Shown here piece by piece: positions 6,276 through 14,900 of a stretch of 32,688 bases of DNA. Source of the DNA: Clostridiales bacterium (GTDB taxonomy: Bacteria; Bacillota; Clostridia; Oscillospirales; Oscillospiraceae); assembly GCA_009774055.1 (NCBI GenBank), contig VSNB01000004.1, forward strand, positions 1 through 32,688, in the 5' to 3' direction. The notes below the pieces were generated by a model that saw nothing but the letters and a program-made list of their open reading frames with translations, was not told the DNA's origin and did not search any database. Numbering within the stretch: the stretch's first letter is position 1; each line of letters opens with the position of its first letter. The translations under genes were made by a program, and so were the position numbers.

Positions 6276-6638
6276 CTACGATAACGCCTCTTCAAACACC
6301 TTCAGCAGCTGCTCCCGATGGAACGGCTTATCTACAAAGCCCTTGGCTCCGATCGATTTGGCCCTGTCGTAGGTGTCCCCATATGCCAGGGACGAGATCA
6401 TCACAATCCTGGCGTCCGGGTTCTGCTTCAAGATGATCTCCGCCGCGTCCAGTCCGTCCATTCCCTGCATGATGATGTCCATCGTCACCAGGTCGGGCTG
6501 TACGGCGGCGTACTGCTCAATGGCGTCCTCCCCGCTGCGGCAGTATGCCGCAACCTCGTAGTCGGTGCCCTTCAGGACATCCTCCAGCTGAACCCTGACC
6601 AGCCGGGAATCGTCTACGATCATAACTCGCTTGCTCAT
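6276..6638 (-). CDS. CheY-like single-domain response regulator
   Basis: A 120-residue receiver domain with no output domain. The acidic pair Asp9-Asp10, the phosphorylation site Asp54 (LVTMDIIM), Ser82 at the switch position and Lys104-Pro105 are all present. GGAGGG precedes the ATG at 6638. It is the last gene of a four-gene operon and starts 17 bp after the CheX-type gene. Such proteins act by protein-protein contact, classically on the flagellar switch, but no flagellar or CheA gene is in view. The partner kinase may be the hybrid kinase of the same operon. Confidence 0.92.
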   Translation of the reverse strand: MSKRVMIVDDSRLVRVQLEDVLKGTDYEVAAYCRSGEDAIEQYAAVQPDLVTMDIIMQGMDGLDAAEIILKQNPDARIVMISSLAYGDTYDRAKSIGAKGFVDKPFHREQLLKVFEEALS

Positions 6639-6655
6639 CTGACATGTCCCTCCTG

Positions 6656-7144
6656 TTAAGTCTTTTCCGAATCGGCCCCGCCCTCTCGGGAACAGGGCAC
6701 ATGGTGAATCAGCTGCGCTCCCTCGCTGTGCTCATTGGCGTAGGTAAGGATAAACTGCACCTCCTGCTCCTGCGGCTCATAGCGTCCGCGATAAAATACA
6801 GGCTGCCCGAAATGGGCCGGAATCTGCGTCGCCCGAAACAGCGCCCCTGTAACCTTGCCGCAGAGCACGTTGAGATACTCCTTGCTGAATTCCTCCAGGT
6901 CCTCAGGGGTCACATTCTCCTCATGAAAGGAATTGCAGGCCATGCGGGCAAGCAGGCTGGTGTCCGCGCAGAGGGTCAGGCTGGTATTGAACCCCTTGTC
7001 AAAGGTGATATGCACCGTACAGAGGTCCTCTCCCGGCGGCTGGTCCTCCTGGTGCAGGCGTACGCCGGCAGTCCGTTCGGTAACCTCCTGAAGCGCCTGG
7101 TCAAATATCTGCGCAAGCGTTTCCTTGGTTATGGCAGTACTCAT
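6656..7144 (-). CDS. CheX-type chemotaxis phosphatase
   Basis: A 162-residue protein resembling the CheC/CheX/FliY fold. Residues 89-92 (Glu-Tyr-Leu-Asn in SKEYLNVLCGKVTG) match the E-x-x-N active-site motif used by CheX to hydrolyse the aspartyl phosphate of CheY. Only one such motif is present, as in CheX. The family normally removes phosphate from a receiver protein to end a signal. Placed between two receiver genes, either could be its substrate. Start at 7144 follows GGGGAG. The tail after about residue 150 is low in conservation and charged. Confidence 0.75.
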   Translation of the reverse strand: MSTAITKETLAQIFDQALQEVTERTAGVRLHQEDQPPGEDLCTVHITFDKGFNTSLTLCADTSLLARMACNSFHEENVTPEDLEEFSKEYLNVLCGKVTGALFRATQIPAHFGQPVFYRGRYEPQEQEVQFILTYANEHSEGAQLIHHVPCSREGGADSEKT

Positions 7145-7168
7145 AAAGCAAAATCTCCCCCCGCTGAC

Positions 7169-7570
7169 TTATTGATCCTCTTCCGGATCCAGTACCCGCT
7201 GGATTCTCTCAAGCAGGTCGTCCGGAGAAAAGGGCTTCAGGATATAATCGCATATCCCCAGCTTGATGCCCTCTATCACATATGTCTTGTCCTCCACGCC
7301 GGTCAGCATGATGACCGGGATATCGGACCGATCCTCCATCGCGCGAATCTCCTGCAGGGTTTCAAATCCGTCCTTCGGCATCATGCGGATGTCCAGCAGG
7401 ATCAGATCGGGCTTTTCCTTCTCCAGGTATTTCAACGCCCTCGTGCCGGAGCTCACCGTAACCACATCGTAGTACTCCTCCAAGGCGTTCGTGATCCTCC
7501 GTAAAATAATCACCGCGTCATCTACCGCCAGAATGCGCTTCCGGTTGAGTCCTCTCTCCGGCTTATACAT
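7169..7570 (-). CDS. Response regulator, receiver domain only
   Basis: A 133-residue receiver with a short basic N-terminal extension. Asp17-Asp18, phospho-acceptor Asp60 (LILLDIRMMPKDG), Thr90 (VIMLTG) and Lys112-Pro113 are intact. There is no DNA-binding or enzymatic domain. It overlaps the end of the hybrid kinase gene by 8 bp, so the two are translationally coupled and probably work together. The next gene, CheX-like, follows after 24 bp. Confidence 0.92.
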   Translation of the reverse strand: MYKPERGLNRKRILAVDDAVIILRRITNALEEYYDVVTVSSGTRALKYLEKEKPDLILLDIRMMPKDGFETLQEIRAMEDRSDIPVIMLTGVEDKTYVIEGIKLGICDYILKPFSPDDLLERIQRVLDPEEDQ

Positions 7571-10418
7571 TTGCGCCTACCTCCTTTTCAAGTTTGCTCA
7601 GAAGCTGCCGCAGCAGCTCTTCCGCGTCGTCATCTTCATACAGTTTCAGCTGGCCCTGGATCTCCTTGAGGCTGTCTGCCGCATCCCGGGGCAGCGCATG
7701 GCGCAGGATGTCCTCCACCATACCGGCGCACTCCTGCGACCTGAAATTCTCCAGCTTATTCAAGGCCGTGCCCACCCGCTCTTTCAGCTCCTGCAGGGGC
7801 AGGGAGGGGAGCATTTCCTCCTGCGGGTCATCCTGATGCCGGCGCTCCAGAAACATCCCAATGTTCTTCAGAAGCTTCTCATAGGCCGCCAGCAGCGCAG
7901 GGAACTGCCGGTCAATCAACTCCCTGTCGTTCTGGGCGGCGGCGTTCTCCTGGGCGCGGGCCATGTCGGACACGTTAACCGCCCCGATATTGGCCGAGGC
8001 GCTCTTGAGTCCATGCACCTCCACGCAGTAGCGCGCAATATCAGAACCCGCCAGCTCTCTCAAAAGCTCCGCCTTACGCCGGCCGTCCATATAATAGAGC
8101 TCCAGCAGCTCCACAAACCCCGCCTCATCGCCGGTATAATAGCGGGCCGCAGCGTCGGTATCGATTCCCTCGATCCGCAGGGCGCTCAGATCCGTTTCCC
8201 CGTCCGTCTCCCCGCTGTTTCCGGCCCGCCGCCGGTCCTCGGGAACCCAGCGCATCAGCAGCTGCTCAAGAGCCTTCCTGTCCAGGGGCTTGGCAATAAA
8301 GTCCTGGAAGCCCCGGTCCAGAAACCGCTCCCGCATGCCCTCCATAGCGTTGGCGGTCAGGGCGATGATTGCCGGGAACCGCCCGTTCTCACCGCAGTCC
8401 CGGCGGATGATCTCCGCCGCTTCGATTCCATCCATCACAGGCATCATATGATCCATAAAGATAATATCATACCGGGTTTCGCGCACCATTTCGATGGCCT
8501 CGGGACCGCTCTCTGCCTCGGACAGGTCGAAGCCGTAGCTCTTCAAGAGCCCCTTGGCCACCTTGCGGTTGATCAGGTTGTCATCCACAATGAGTATCTT
8601 CACATGGGGGGCGGTGAAGGATTCAGACCGCGCCAGCTCCGTCTGGGGCGGCTCCGGCATCTCCGCGATGGTCCGCCGGTCCAGAATCTTCTGGGGAATG
8701 GTGATGGAGACGGTAGTCCCGCTGCCGTATACGCTCTCCACACGGATCGTACCGCCCATCAGCTCCACCAAGTGCCTGACAATCGCCAGCCCCAGGCCGG
8801 TTCCCTCCACGCTCCGGTTGCGCTTGGCGTCCACCTGACGGAAATCCTCGAAAATCTTTCCCAGGTCCTCCTCATGGATGCCGCAGCCAGTGTCCTCCAC
8901 CCGGAAGGTAATCAGCTCCTCGTCCTCCTGCCCGCCGGGTTCCCCGGTGACGCTGGCCCTCACATAGCCTTCCTTTGTAAACTTGATGGCGTTGTTGAGG
9001 ATATTGATCAGAATCTGCTTGATCCGCCCCTCGTCGCCTCTGTAGCGGCAGGGGAGCGTATCGTCGCACTCGTATTTCAGAATCAGTCCGCGCTTGGACG
9101 CGGCCATATCCATCATACCCACCACCTCGCCGACCAGGGTTTTCAGGTGATAGTCCGCGTGCACCAGCTCCATCTTGCCTGCTTCCACCTTGGACAGATC
9201 CAAAATGTCGTTGATGATCGCCAACAGATTTTTGGCCGCTGACTTCACGTCTTTGGCGTGAGCGTATATGGAGGCATCCCTGCACTCCTCCATAATGATA
9301 TCGTTGAGGCCGATGATGGCGTTCATCGGGGTGCGGATCTCGTGGGACATGTTGGCCAGGAACTCGCTCTTGGCAATATTCGCTTTTTCCGCCTGCTGCC
9401 GCACTCGCTTGATCTCGTTGATATATGCCTTGATGTCGGTCATATCCAGGATCAGAATGACGCAGCCCTTTTTCCTCCCGCTTTCATCAATAATCTGCTT
9501 GCTGTGGCACTCATAGTGCTGTCCGTTCATGGAAAAGCTCCAGGGGATGTCCTCGTTGAGCATTTCCTCCCGGAACTCCTCCAGCACCCGGACATTTTCC
9601 CCCAGCTTATGCTGGGGCAGGCTGGTCAGGATCTGGGACGCGGCCCGGTTGTAGCTGATCAGCCTGTCGTGGTCGTCCAGTGCAATCACGCCGTCGCCCA
9701 GGTTCTCCAGCACCTTCTCCGCCGCCAGATGGCGGAAATCATAGCTGCGCCGGCTCCACGCCACAATCACCACCAGCGACATGGCGGCGGCCAGCGTCAC
9801 CGGAGTGAAATCGAACACCACGATGAGCTTGCACACATAGGCGATAAGCACCACAACGGGCAGGAAGGAAATGCCCAGAATCGTCCAATACTGGCGGTTG
9901 ACCTGCTGGTCTGAGCGGAGGCGCACCGCCCGCACCAGGGTATGTATGGAGAGAACGTAGGGGATCACGATACGGGTCAGCATAAAAAAGGTATACAGGG
10001 GGCCGTAGGAAATATTGACGTAGTGAAATCCGTCCGCGGCGGACATCCATTGAACGTCCTGGTAGAAGAGGCCGTTCCAATTGAAGAAAACCGTCGGCAG
10101 TATGAAGAAGTTGACCGCGCCAAGGGCGTACAGCAGTTTTTTCGGCGGAGGCGTATAGCAGTAGCTGTAGGTAAACCAGCAGTAACACAGCGGGACAAAG
10201 GCGGAGCCCACATTTTCCACCGTCACCGCTGTCATAGCAGCCTCCAAGGTGGGGGCGGTCAGCTCCAGCAGATAGCCTGCGTTCTGCACCAGCGAGCCGC
10301 ACATGATGAAAATAAGGAGCTTCTGCTCCCTGGCTCCGTCTCCGCCGATCAGGAGGAGCAGGGCCGCAAGGGTCAGGCATATCCCCAGGCATTCCAATGC
10401 AACGACAAAGTTTACCAT
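7563..10418 (-). CDS. Hybrid sensor histidine kinase (7TM-PAS-HisKA-HATPase-REC-HPt)
   Basis: A 951-residue membrane protein. Residues 1-220 hold about seven hydrophobic segments like the 7TM sensor module of histidine kinases. A PAS-like region spans about 232-330 (VIALDDHDRLISYNRAA). The HisKA domain has the phospho-acceptor His359 (NMSHEIRTPMNAI). The ATPase has an N box near 472-480, G1 VEDTGCGI near 507-514 and G2 GTGLGL at 539-544. A receiver follows, with VDDN at 611-614 and Asp656. An HPt domain carries His802 (VHGLKSASANIG). A helical C-terminus of about 100 residues has no clear assignment. All phosphorelay residues are present, so it should pass phosphate from His359 to Asp656 to His802 and then to a separate receiver, probably one of the two encoded downstream. 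The promoter is at 10488-10516. Confidence 0.93.
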   Translation of the reverse strand: MVNFVVALECLGICLTLAALLLLIGGDGAREQKLLIFIMCGSLVQNAGYLLELTAPTLEAAMTAVTVENVGSAFVPLCYCWFTYSYCYTPPPKKLLYALGAVNFFILPTVFFNWNGLFYQDVQWMSAADGFHYVNISYGPLYTFFMLTRIVIPYVLSIHTLVRAVRLRSDQQVNRQYWTILGISFLPVVVLIAYVCKLIVVFDFTPVTLAAAMSLVVIVAWSRRSYDFRHLAAEKVLENLGDGVIALDDHDRLISYNRAASQILTSLPQHKLGENVRVLEEFREEMLNEDIPWSFSMNGQHYECHSKQIIDESGRKKGCVILILDMTDIKAYINEIKRVRQQAEKANIAKSEFLANMSHEIRTPMNAIIGLNDIIMEECRDASIYAHAKDVKSAAKNLLAIINDILDLSKVEAGKMELVHADYHLKTLVGEVVGMMDMAASKRGLILKYECDDTLPCRYRGDEGRIKQILINILNNAIKFTKEGYVRASVTGEPGGQEDEELITFRVEDTGCGIHEEDLGKIFEDFRQVDAKRNRSVEGTGLGLAIVRHLVELMGGTIRVESVYGSGTTVSITIPQKILDRRTIAEMPEPPQTELARSESFTAPHVKILIVDDNLINRKVAKGLLKSYGFDLSEAESGPEAIEMVRETRYDIIFMDHMMPVMDGIEAAEIIRRDCGENGRFPAIIALTANAMEGMRERFLDRGFQDFIAKPLDRKALEQLLMRWVPEDRRRAGNSGETDGETDLSALRIEGIDTDAAARYYTGDEAGFVELLELYYMDGRRKAELLRELAGSDIARYCVEVHGLKSASANIGAVNVSDMARAQENAAAQNDRELIDRQFPALLAAYEKLLKNIGMFLERRHQDDPQEEMLPSLPLQELKERVGTALNKLENFRSQECAGMVEDILRHALPRDAADSLKEIQGQLKLYEDDDAEELLRQLLSKLEKEVGANV

Positions 10419-10487
10419 TTTCCGTTCACCTGTCCGAGTCTTTTATTCCATGCAGAGAAGAAAACGCGCGGCAGTTTTTCCCTAAAT

Positions 10488-10516
10488 ACAATAATACATT
10501 TTCGCTATGTTGTCAA
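10488..10516 (-). promoter_or_regulatory. Promoter of the signalling operon
   Basis: On the minus strand TTGACA (10516-10511) and TATTGT (10493-10488) are separated by 17 bp. The kinase ATG at 10418 lies about 60 nt after the predicted start of transcription, with AGGTG as a modest ribosome-binding site. Confidence 0.75.
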
Positions 10517-10538
10517 GAAATACAGCCGCTTATTCCTC

Positions 10539-10584
10539 AAAAAGACCGCCGCCTTTTCAACCAGAAAAGACGGCAATCTTTTTT
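10539..10584 (-). terminator. Terminator downstream of the lipoprotein gene
   Basis: GCCGCCTTTTC and GAAAAGACGGC form a stem with one mismatch, extended by AAAAAGA/TCTTTTT on the outside, so it can stop transcription in both directions. It separates the lipoprotein operon from the kinase promoter. Confidence 0.75.
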
Positions 10585-10631
10585 AATCATCGGCAGCTCC
10601 TGAACGGTATGCCGTACTTTTTCTCACATCC

Positions 10632-11246
10632 TTAGCCGTTCCAATCCACATCGTAAGTGCGCTCCACGGCAAATTTGTTGAGGCAGCCGCTGGAAATGTC
10701 GAAATTCAAATCGTACTTGTATTCCAGACCGTAGTGCAGCCACATAACCTCGTTTCCCGTCCAGTCGGGATATTTCTCCGCAGCCTTCTCCTGCGTCAGC
10801 TCCGTGATCGGTACTCCGTCAAAAGAAATCGCCTCAAGAACGCTCTTATCGCTTTCGGCGGCTGTGGTCAGCTCCAACCGGGCAATTACCGCCTGCCCCA
10901 GTGAAACCTCCTCCTCGTCCGTTGTAAAGGAAATCATGAAGGACATATTGTCCGACACCTTGATGCTGCCGCCGGTGTAGTAAGCATTCGCCTCCAACTG
11001 AGCGGCAGGGTCTACCGTGATCCGATTATAGTCCTCGTCCACCCAGGATACCTCCAAGCCCTCATCCAGCAGAGTCTGGACCGTAGTCTCCCCCACCCGG
11101 ATCTCTTTGCCGTTTATGCTGATGGGCAGCAGAACATCGTCGCCGCCCTGGCCGCTCCCGCTGTCATCTTTGCCGCAAGCGGACAGGCACAGCATGAGCG
11201 CCGCCAATAGCAGGCAGAGTAGAGAACGTGTTCTTTTCCTGGTCAT
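10632..11246 (-). CDS. Predicted secreted lipoprotein of unknown function
   Basis: A 204-residue protein. After a basic start (MTRKRTR) comes a hydrophobic segment and a lipobox LSAC, so it is probably lipid-anchored on the outer face of the membrane. A Gly/Ser/Asp linker (KDDSGSGQGGDD) follows. The mature part contains ISINGKEIRVGETTVQTLLDEG, which resembles small NEAT-free secreted modules, but I do not recognise a family. The ATG at 11246 is chosen over one 11 codons upstream because AAAAGGAGA precedes it, and because its ATGA overlaps the stop codon of the upstream gene fragment. Function is unknown. Confidence 0.8.
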   Translation of the reverse strand: MTRKRTRSLLCLLLAALMLCLSACGKDDSGSGQGGDDVLLPISINGKEIRVGETTVQTLLDEGLEVSWVDEDYNRITVDPAAQLEANAYYTGGSIKVSDNMSFMISFTTDEEEVSLGQAVIARLELTTAAESDKSVLEAISFDGVPITELTQEKAAEKYPDWTGNEVMWLHYGLEYKYDLNFDISSGCLNKFAVERTYDVDWNG

Positions 11247-11526
11247 ATTTGGGTATCTCCTTTTTCGTTTTCTTTCCACAAGACTTCCGCCTTTGGGCAG
11301 TACTTGGCAATCAGCTCTTTTGCCGTCCTGAACTGCTCCCAGCTGTTCAGGTACAGCCGGGCAGGAAAGTTATCCTCCATCGTGTTGAGAAAATCCACCC
11401 TTCCAAAGTTCTGTCGGACGAAAGCCTCCTGATCGGAGGGCGAAAAGGCCGAGATGGCTTTCTCGAACTGTTTCCGTGCATTTTTCATCGTGCCGGACCG
11501 GCTGGTAAACAGTACGCACAGCCAGA
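11243..11526 (-). pseudogene. 5'-truncated gene, unknown function
   Basis: The reading frame ends with KNARKQFEKAISAFSPSDQEA, NTMEDNFPARLYLNSWEQFR and CPKAEVLWKENEKGD, a normal-looking soluble helical protein of roughly 95 residues. Its stop overlaps the lipoprotein ATG as ATGA. Upstream, the frame runs straight into the triple-hairpin element at 11527, and the residues it would add (Cys- and Arg-rich) look like translated repeat. No good ribosome-binding site precedes the only nearby ATG at 11488. The likely history is loss of the 5' half by insertion or deletion at 11527. A short intact gene starting at 11488 cannot be excluded. Confidence 0.55.
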
Positions 11527-11652
11527 TATTATTTCCGAGCTCAAAGCTCGGAAATAATACATTTGATGCAAGCCGTTTTGCTCGCCGCTGTAAACAGCGG
11601 CAACCGCAAAACATGGCAAATGTTACTTCCGACCTTTCGGTTCGGAAGTAAC
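11527..11652. repeat. Triple-hairpin repeat element
   Basis: Three stem-loops follow without gaps. The first is 11527-11559, a perfect 14-bp stem (TATTATTTCCGAGC). The second is a compound hairpin about 11560-11621, with CCGCTG/CAGCGG inside GTTTTGC/GCAAAAC inside CATTTG/CAAATG. The third is 11622-11652, an 11-bp stem (GTTACTTCCGA). The outer arms of the first and third hairpins resemble each other (TTATTTCCGAGC and TTACTTCCGAAC), giving the whole element inverted ends that are themselves palindromes. It interrupts the gene fragment ending at 11243. Confidence 0.8.
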
Positions 11653-11747
11653 ATTTTACTCTACCGCGGGAAAAATTGCAATAGCCTTTTCCTCGAAATC
11701 GGGTGGAAACAGGTATCTCCGCTTTTAGTGACAAATCCCGGATTTTT

Positions 11748-11852
11748 TATAGCCGACACACTTGAGAATCGGTAAAAAGGAGGCGTGGGAAAATGCGGTG
11801 TGGCAAGGCGGGGGACGCAGGCGGGCTGACGCCCGCCAAGGACGACGCAGAG
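11748..11852 (+). repeat. Miniature repeat element, family 1, left half only
   Basis: From TATAGCCGACAC and TTGAGAATCGGTAAAAAGGA through GTGGCAAGGCGG to GCCAAGGACGAC it matches the left part of the element at 6047-6210 with about 9 differences in 85 bases. After 11848 it diverges into a different hairpin (CAGAGCC/GGCTCTG), and the right terminal repeat is absent. Apart from this and the hairpin element, I see no gene in 11527-11939. No canonical terminator follows the giant gene on the minus strand. Confidence 0.75.
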
Positions 11853-11939
11853 CCTCATGCAAAGGCTCTGCCCCGCCGCATACGGACACCCCCCAATGCA
11901 GTTTATTTTCCTGCATCAGGGGGCGCCTCATGTCTGTTT

Positions 11940-14900
11940 TTAGATGTTTTCCATGAAGTTCTTCAGCATCTGCGCCGCTTCGGCACGGGTCGCGGTTCCT
12001 CCCGGGACAAGCTGGCCGCTGTCATTGCCGTTCAGGACGCCGTTCTCTACGGCCCAGCACAGCGCCTCCTGGGCATAATCGCTGACCCGGTCCGCGTCCG
12101 CGAACTCCAGGTCGCGGCGGCTTGCCTTGGGGCTTCCCACGTACCGCCAGAGCATCACGACAAACTGCTCCCGCGTAACACTGTCATTGGGGCCAAACTG
12201 GCCGTCCCCATAGCCGCTTGCGATGCCGTTCTCCACGGCCCAGGCGACGCTGTCCGCGTACCAGGCATCGCTACTGACGTCGCTGTACGCGCTTGCCGCC
12301 GTCTGCTCCGGCTGGCCCTCCAGCCGGTAAAGCACAGTGGCCAGCATGGCGCGGCTCATGGTTTCGTCCGGGCTGAACGTTGTTTCGCTGGTGCCGCTGA
12401 ACAGCTCCCGGGCGGCGGCGAAGGTCACGGCCTCGGAGGCCCAGTTGGCGGCGGGTACGTCGGAGAACGCCCTGCCGTTGTCCACGATCTCTACCGTGGC
12501 GGAACCATCCAGCGGAATGTTCATTCTGCCGTCTTCCACAATGCTCCGCTGGATGACCTCCCGGGCGCCGTCCTCATGGACCAGCACCGCCACGGTGCCG
12601 GGACCGGCGTCCTCCACCGGGATGGTGAGGGTCAGGCCGCCGGGAATCTGCTCCACCGTCTCGCCTCCTGCGGCCAGGGTGAATGTGACCGACTGCCCCT
12701 CCTGCTCGGCCGTTACGCTGATGTCGCCGCCCGCGCTGGCCAGGGCATCCAGCGCCTCACGGGGGATCGCCGCATCGGCGATGGGCGTGGAGACAGTAAG
12801 GGAGGCGTTGGTCTGGCTCTGGATCTGTCCCACCGTGGAGGCCGGGATGGACACCTGCGCCTTGGTCACATCGCCGGTGATCTCCGGCTTGATCACGATG
12901 GTCTGGCTCTGGTTTTCCACCGCCTCCTGCACCAGCTTATCGCCGTCCGCGGCGCTCATAACGGCGCTTGCTGTGCCGTCCTGGGCGGTCGGCTGCGGCG
13001 GAGTGGTGTTCGTAGATACAGGCGGAGGAACGCTTATGCCGCTGGTGGCTGTCAGCGTTACCTGGACCTGGATTGTGGCCGTGTTGTAGTTGGCAATGTA
13101 GTCCGGGTCCGGCGTGAAGATCACGTCATACGAAACGCCATTTTCAGCTTGGATGTTGCCATCCTTCCAAGTAAACTTGCCCGTCACATTACCTTCTATT
13201 GCGCCGCCGTTTAATTTAATATCGCTCAGCAGCTGTCCCGCATCACCAGACGCCGTGGGGTAAGCGGTGATCTTCGGTGTCATCTTCTTGATCTCCACTT
13301 CGATGGACGCCGGGTCGATGCCGGTGTAGTTCACGCTGTCGGCTACCTTGTACCAGACGGTGTACGTTCCGGCGTTAGTGCCGGTGGGGATAGTGGTGGA
13401 ATATGTGCCCTTTTCACTCGTGCTGTATTCCACAACGCCGATGTTACCCGCTGTCGCGCCGCCGGTGACAAGGGGCTGCGCGCTGCCGTTGTAGGTCAGG
13501 TCGGGACCAGTAGGTACGGTGGCCAACTTCGCGTCTACCTTGTAGATCGACGCTGTTACGCTGTCAGGCCAAGTGATCATGTACTTGGTTGCAGCATCGC
13601 CTGCGGCGGTATGTGACGTGATATCCACCCGCTTGCCTGTGCCAGCATCAGCTGTTGCAAATGCACCGCCCACAGTGAGGGTAATCGTATCACTCCCCAC
13701 CAAGTCGCCGCTCTTCCAGGACGCTTTCAGCGTCGCGTCGGTTTTTCCGTCATAGGGCTTGTCATCCGCCGCCACCACTGGGGTCACGGGCTTCGGTTTT
13801 GCCTCAAACACTACGCTGGCCGTGTTGGACTTGTCATAGCCGTCCGCAGCTTCCCGGTAGGCCTCAACGGTGAATCCGCCTGTGCCCGTTACTGTCACAA
13901 CGCCATCGCTGTCGATGGTTGCAACACCGCTTCTTTCCTTGATACTCCACTGAATTGCGCCGCTTCCGGAGCCGCCCATGGCACTCAGGCGGAAGCTGTC
14001 GCCGTAATGGATGTTGGTAGGCGTACTGGTGATGATAGACAGGGGATTCTGGCTGGATGCCACGATCTTGAACTTGCCGGTTACGGGCGTAGTAAACTCG
14101 TAGTTGCCGCCCGTCTTGTCTGTGACAGTCACTTCGTATTCACCCACCTCAATCCGATTGGCAGGAAGCTCTATGGTGTACTCGCTCTCCGGGATAATAC
14201 GGTTTTGGGAATCTCTGACAACAATAGTGGGAGTCTTTTCCGTGCCGTCATAGGGGATCGTGTTCGGCGTACACAGGACGGTGGGCTTATCAGTGTTCAC
14301 ACCGATCGTCACATTCTCCACCTTCATGACGGCGCTGTCCTTGTGGTTGTCATCACCAGCCTCAACCTTGTACCGGACAGTGTAGCTGCCCGCGTTCACA
14401 GCTGTAGGAAGGTTGTAGCTGTAACTGCCGCCATCCACGGAGTAGACCAGCTCTCCGCCCTCCGCCGCGCCGGCGGTCACCAGGGCCTGCGGACTGCCGG
14501 TGTAGGTCAGACCTGTAACCGGCTGCGGATGGTCCTTTACCGCAGCGGGCTTCGGGGTGATGGACGCCGTGGTGGTGGCGGGCCAGCTGATGTCGTACTT
14601 TGCGCTAACCTCAGCCGGGACTGTCAGGCTGTCAATGACGACGGTCATGTTTTCCCCCACGTTCACGTCCGCAAAATGTCCCTGTGCTGTAACGCTGCCA
14701 GCGGAAATAATATCGTCGGGAACCAGACCATTGCTGATGGTGACGGTCAATGTGGCGGTATTATTGCCATCATAGGGCTTGCTTGCCGCCGTCACAACGG
14801 CGGTGACGGGCTTCGGGGCCACGGTGAAGGTCCAGGTATCGGTCAAACTTCCGGAGGCGGCTGTAATCGTGACGCTGCCGGACTTCTTAGTGGTCACCAC

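Noticed and set aside
7491..9242. Plus-strand open frame of 583 codons opposite the histidine kinase
   Set aside because: The minus strand encodes a full set of kinase motifs across the same bases; the plus frame is a compositional shadow.
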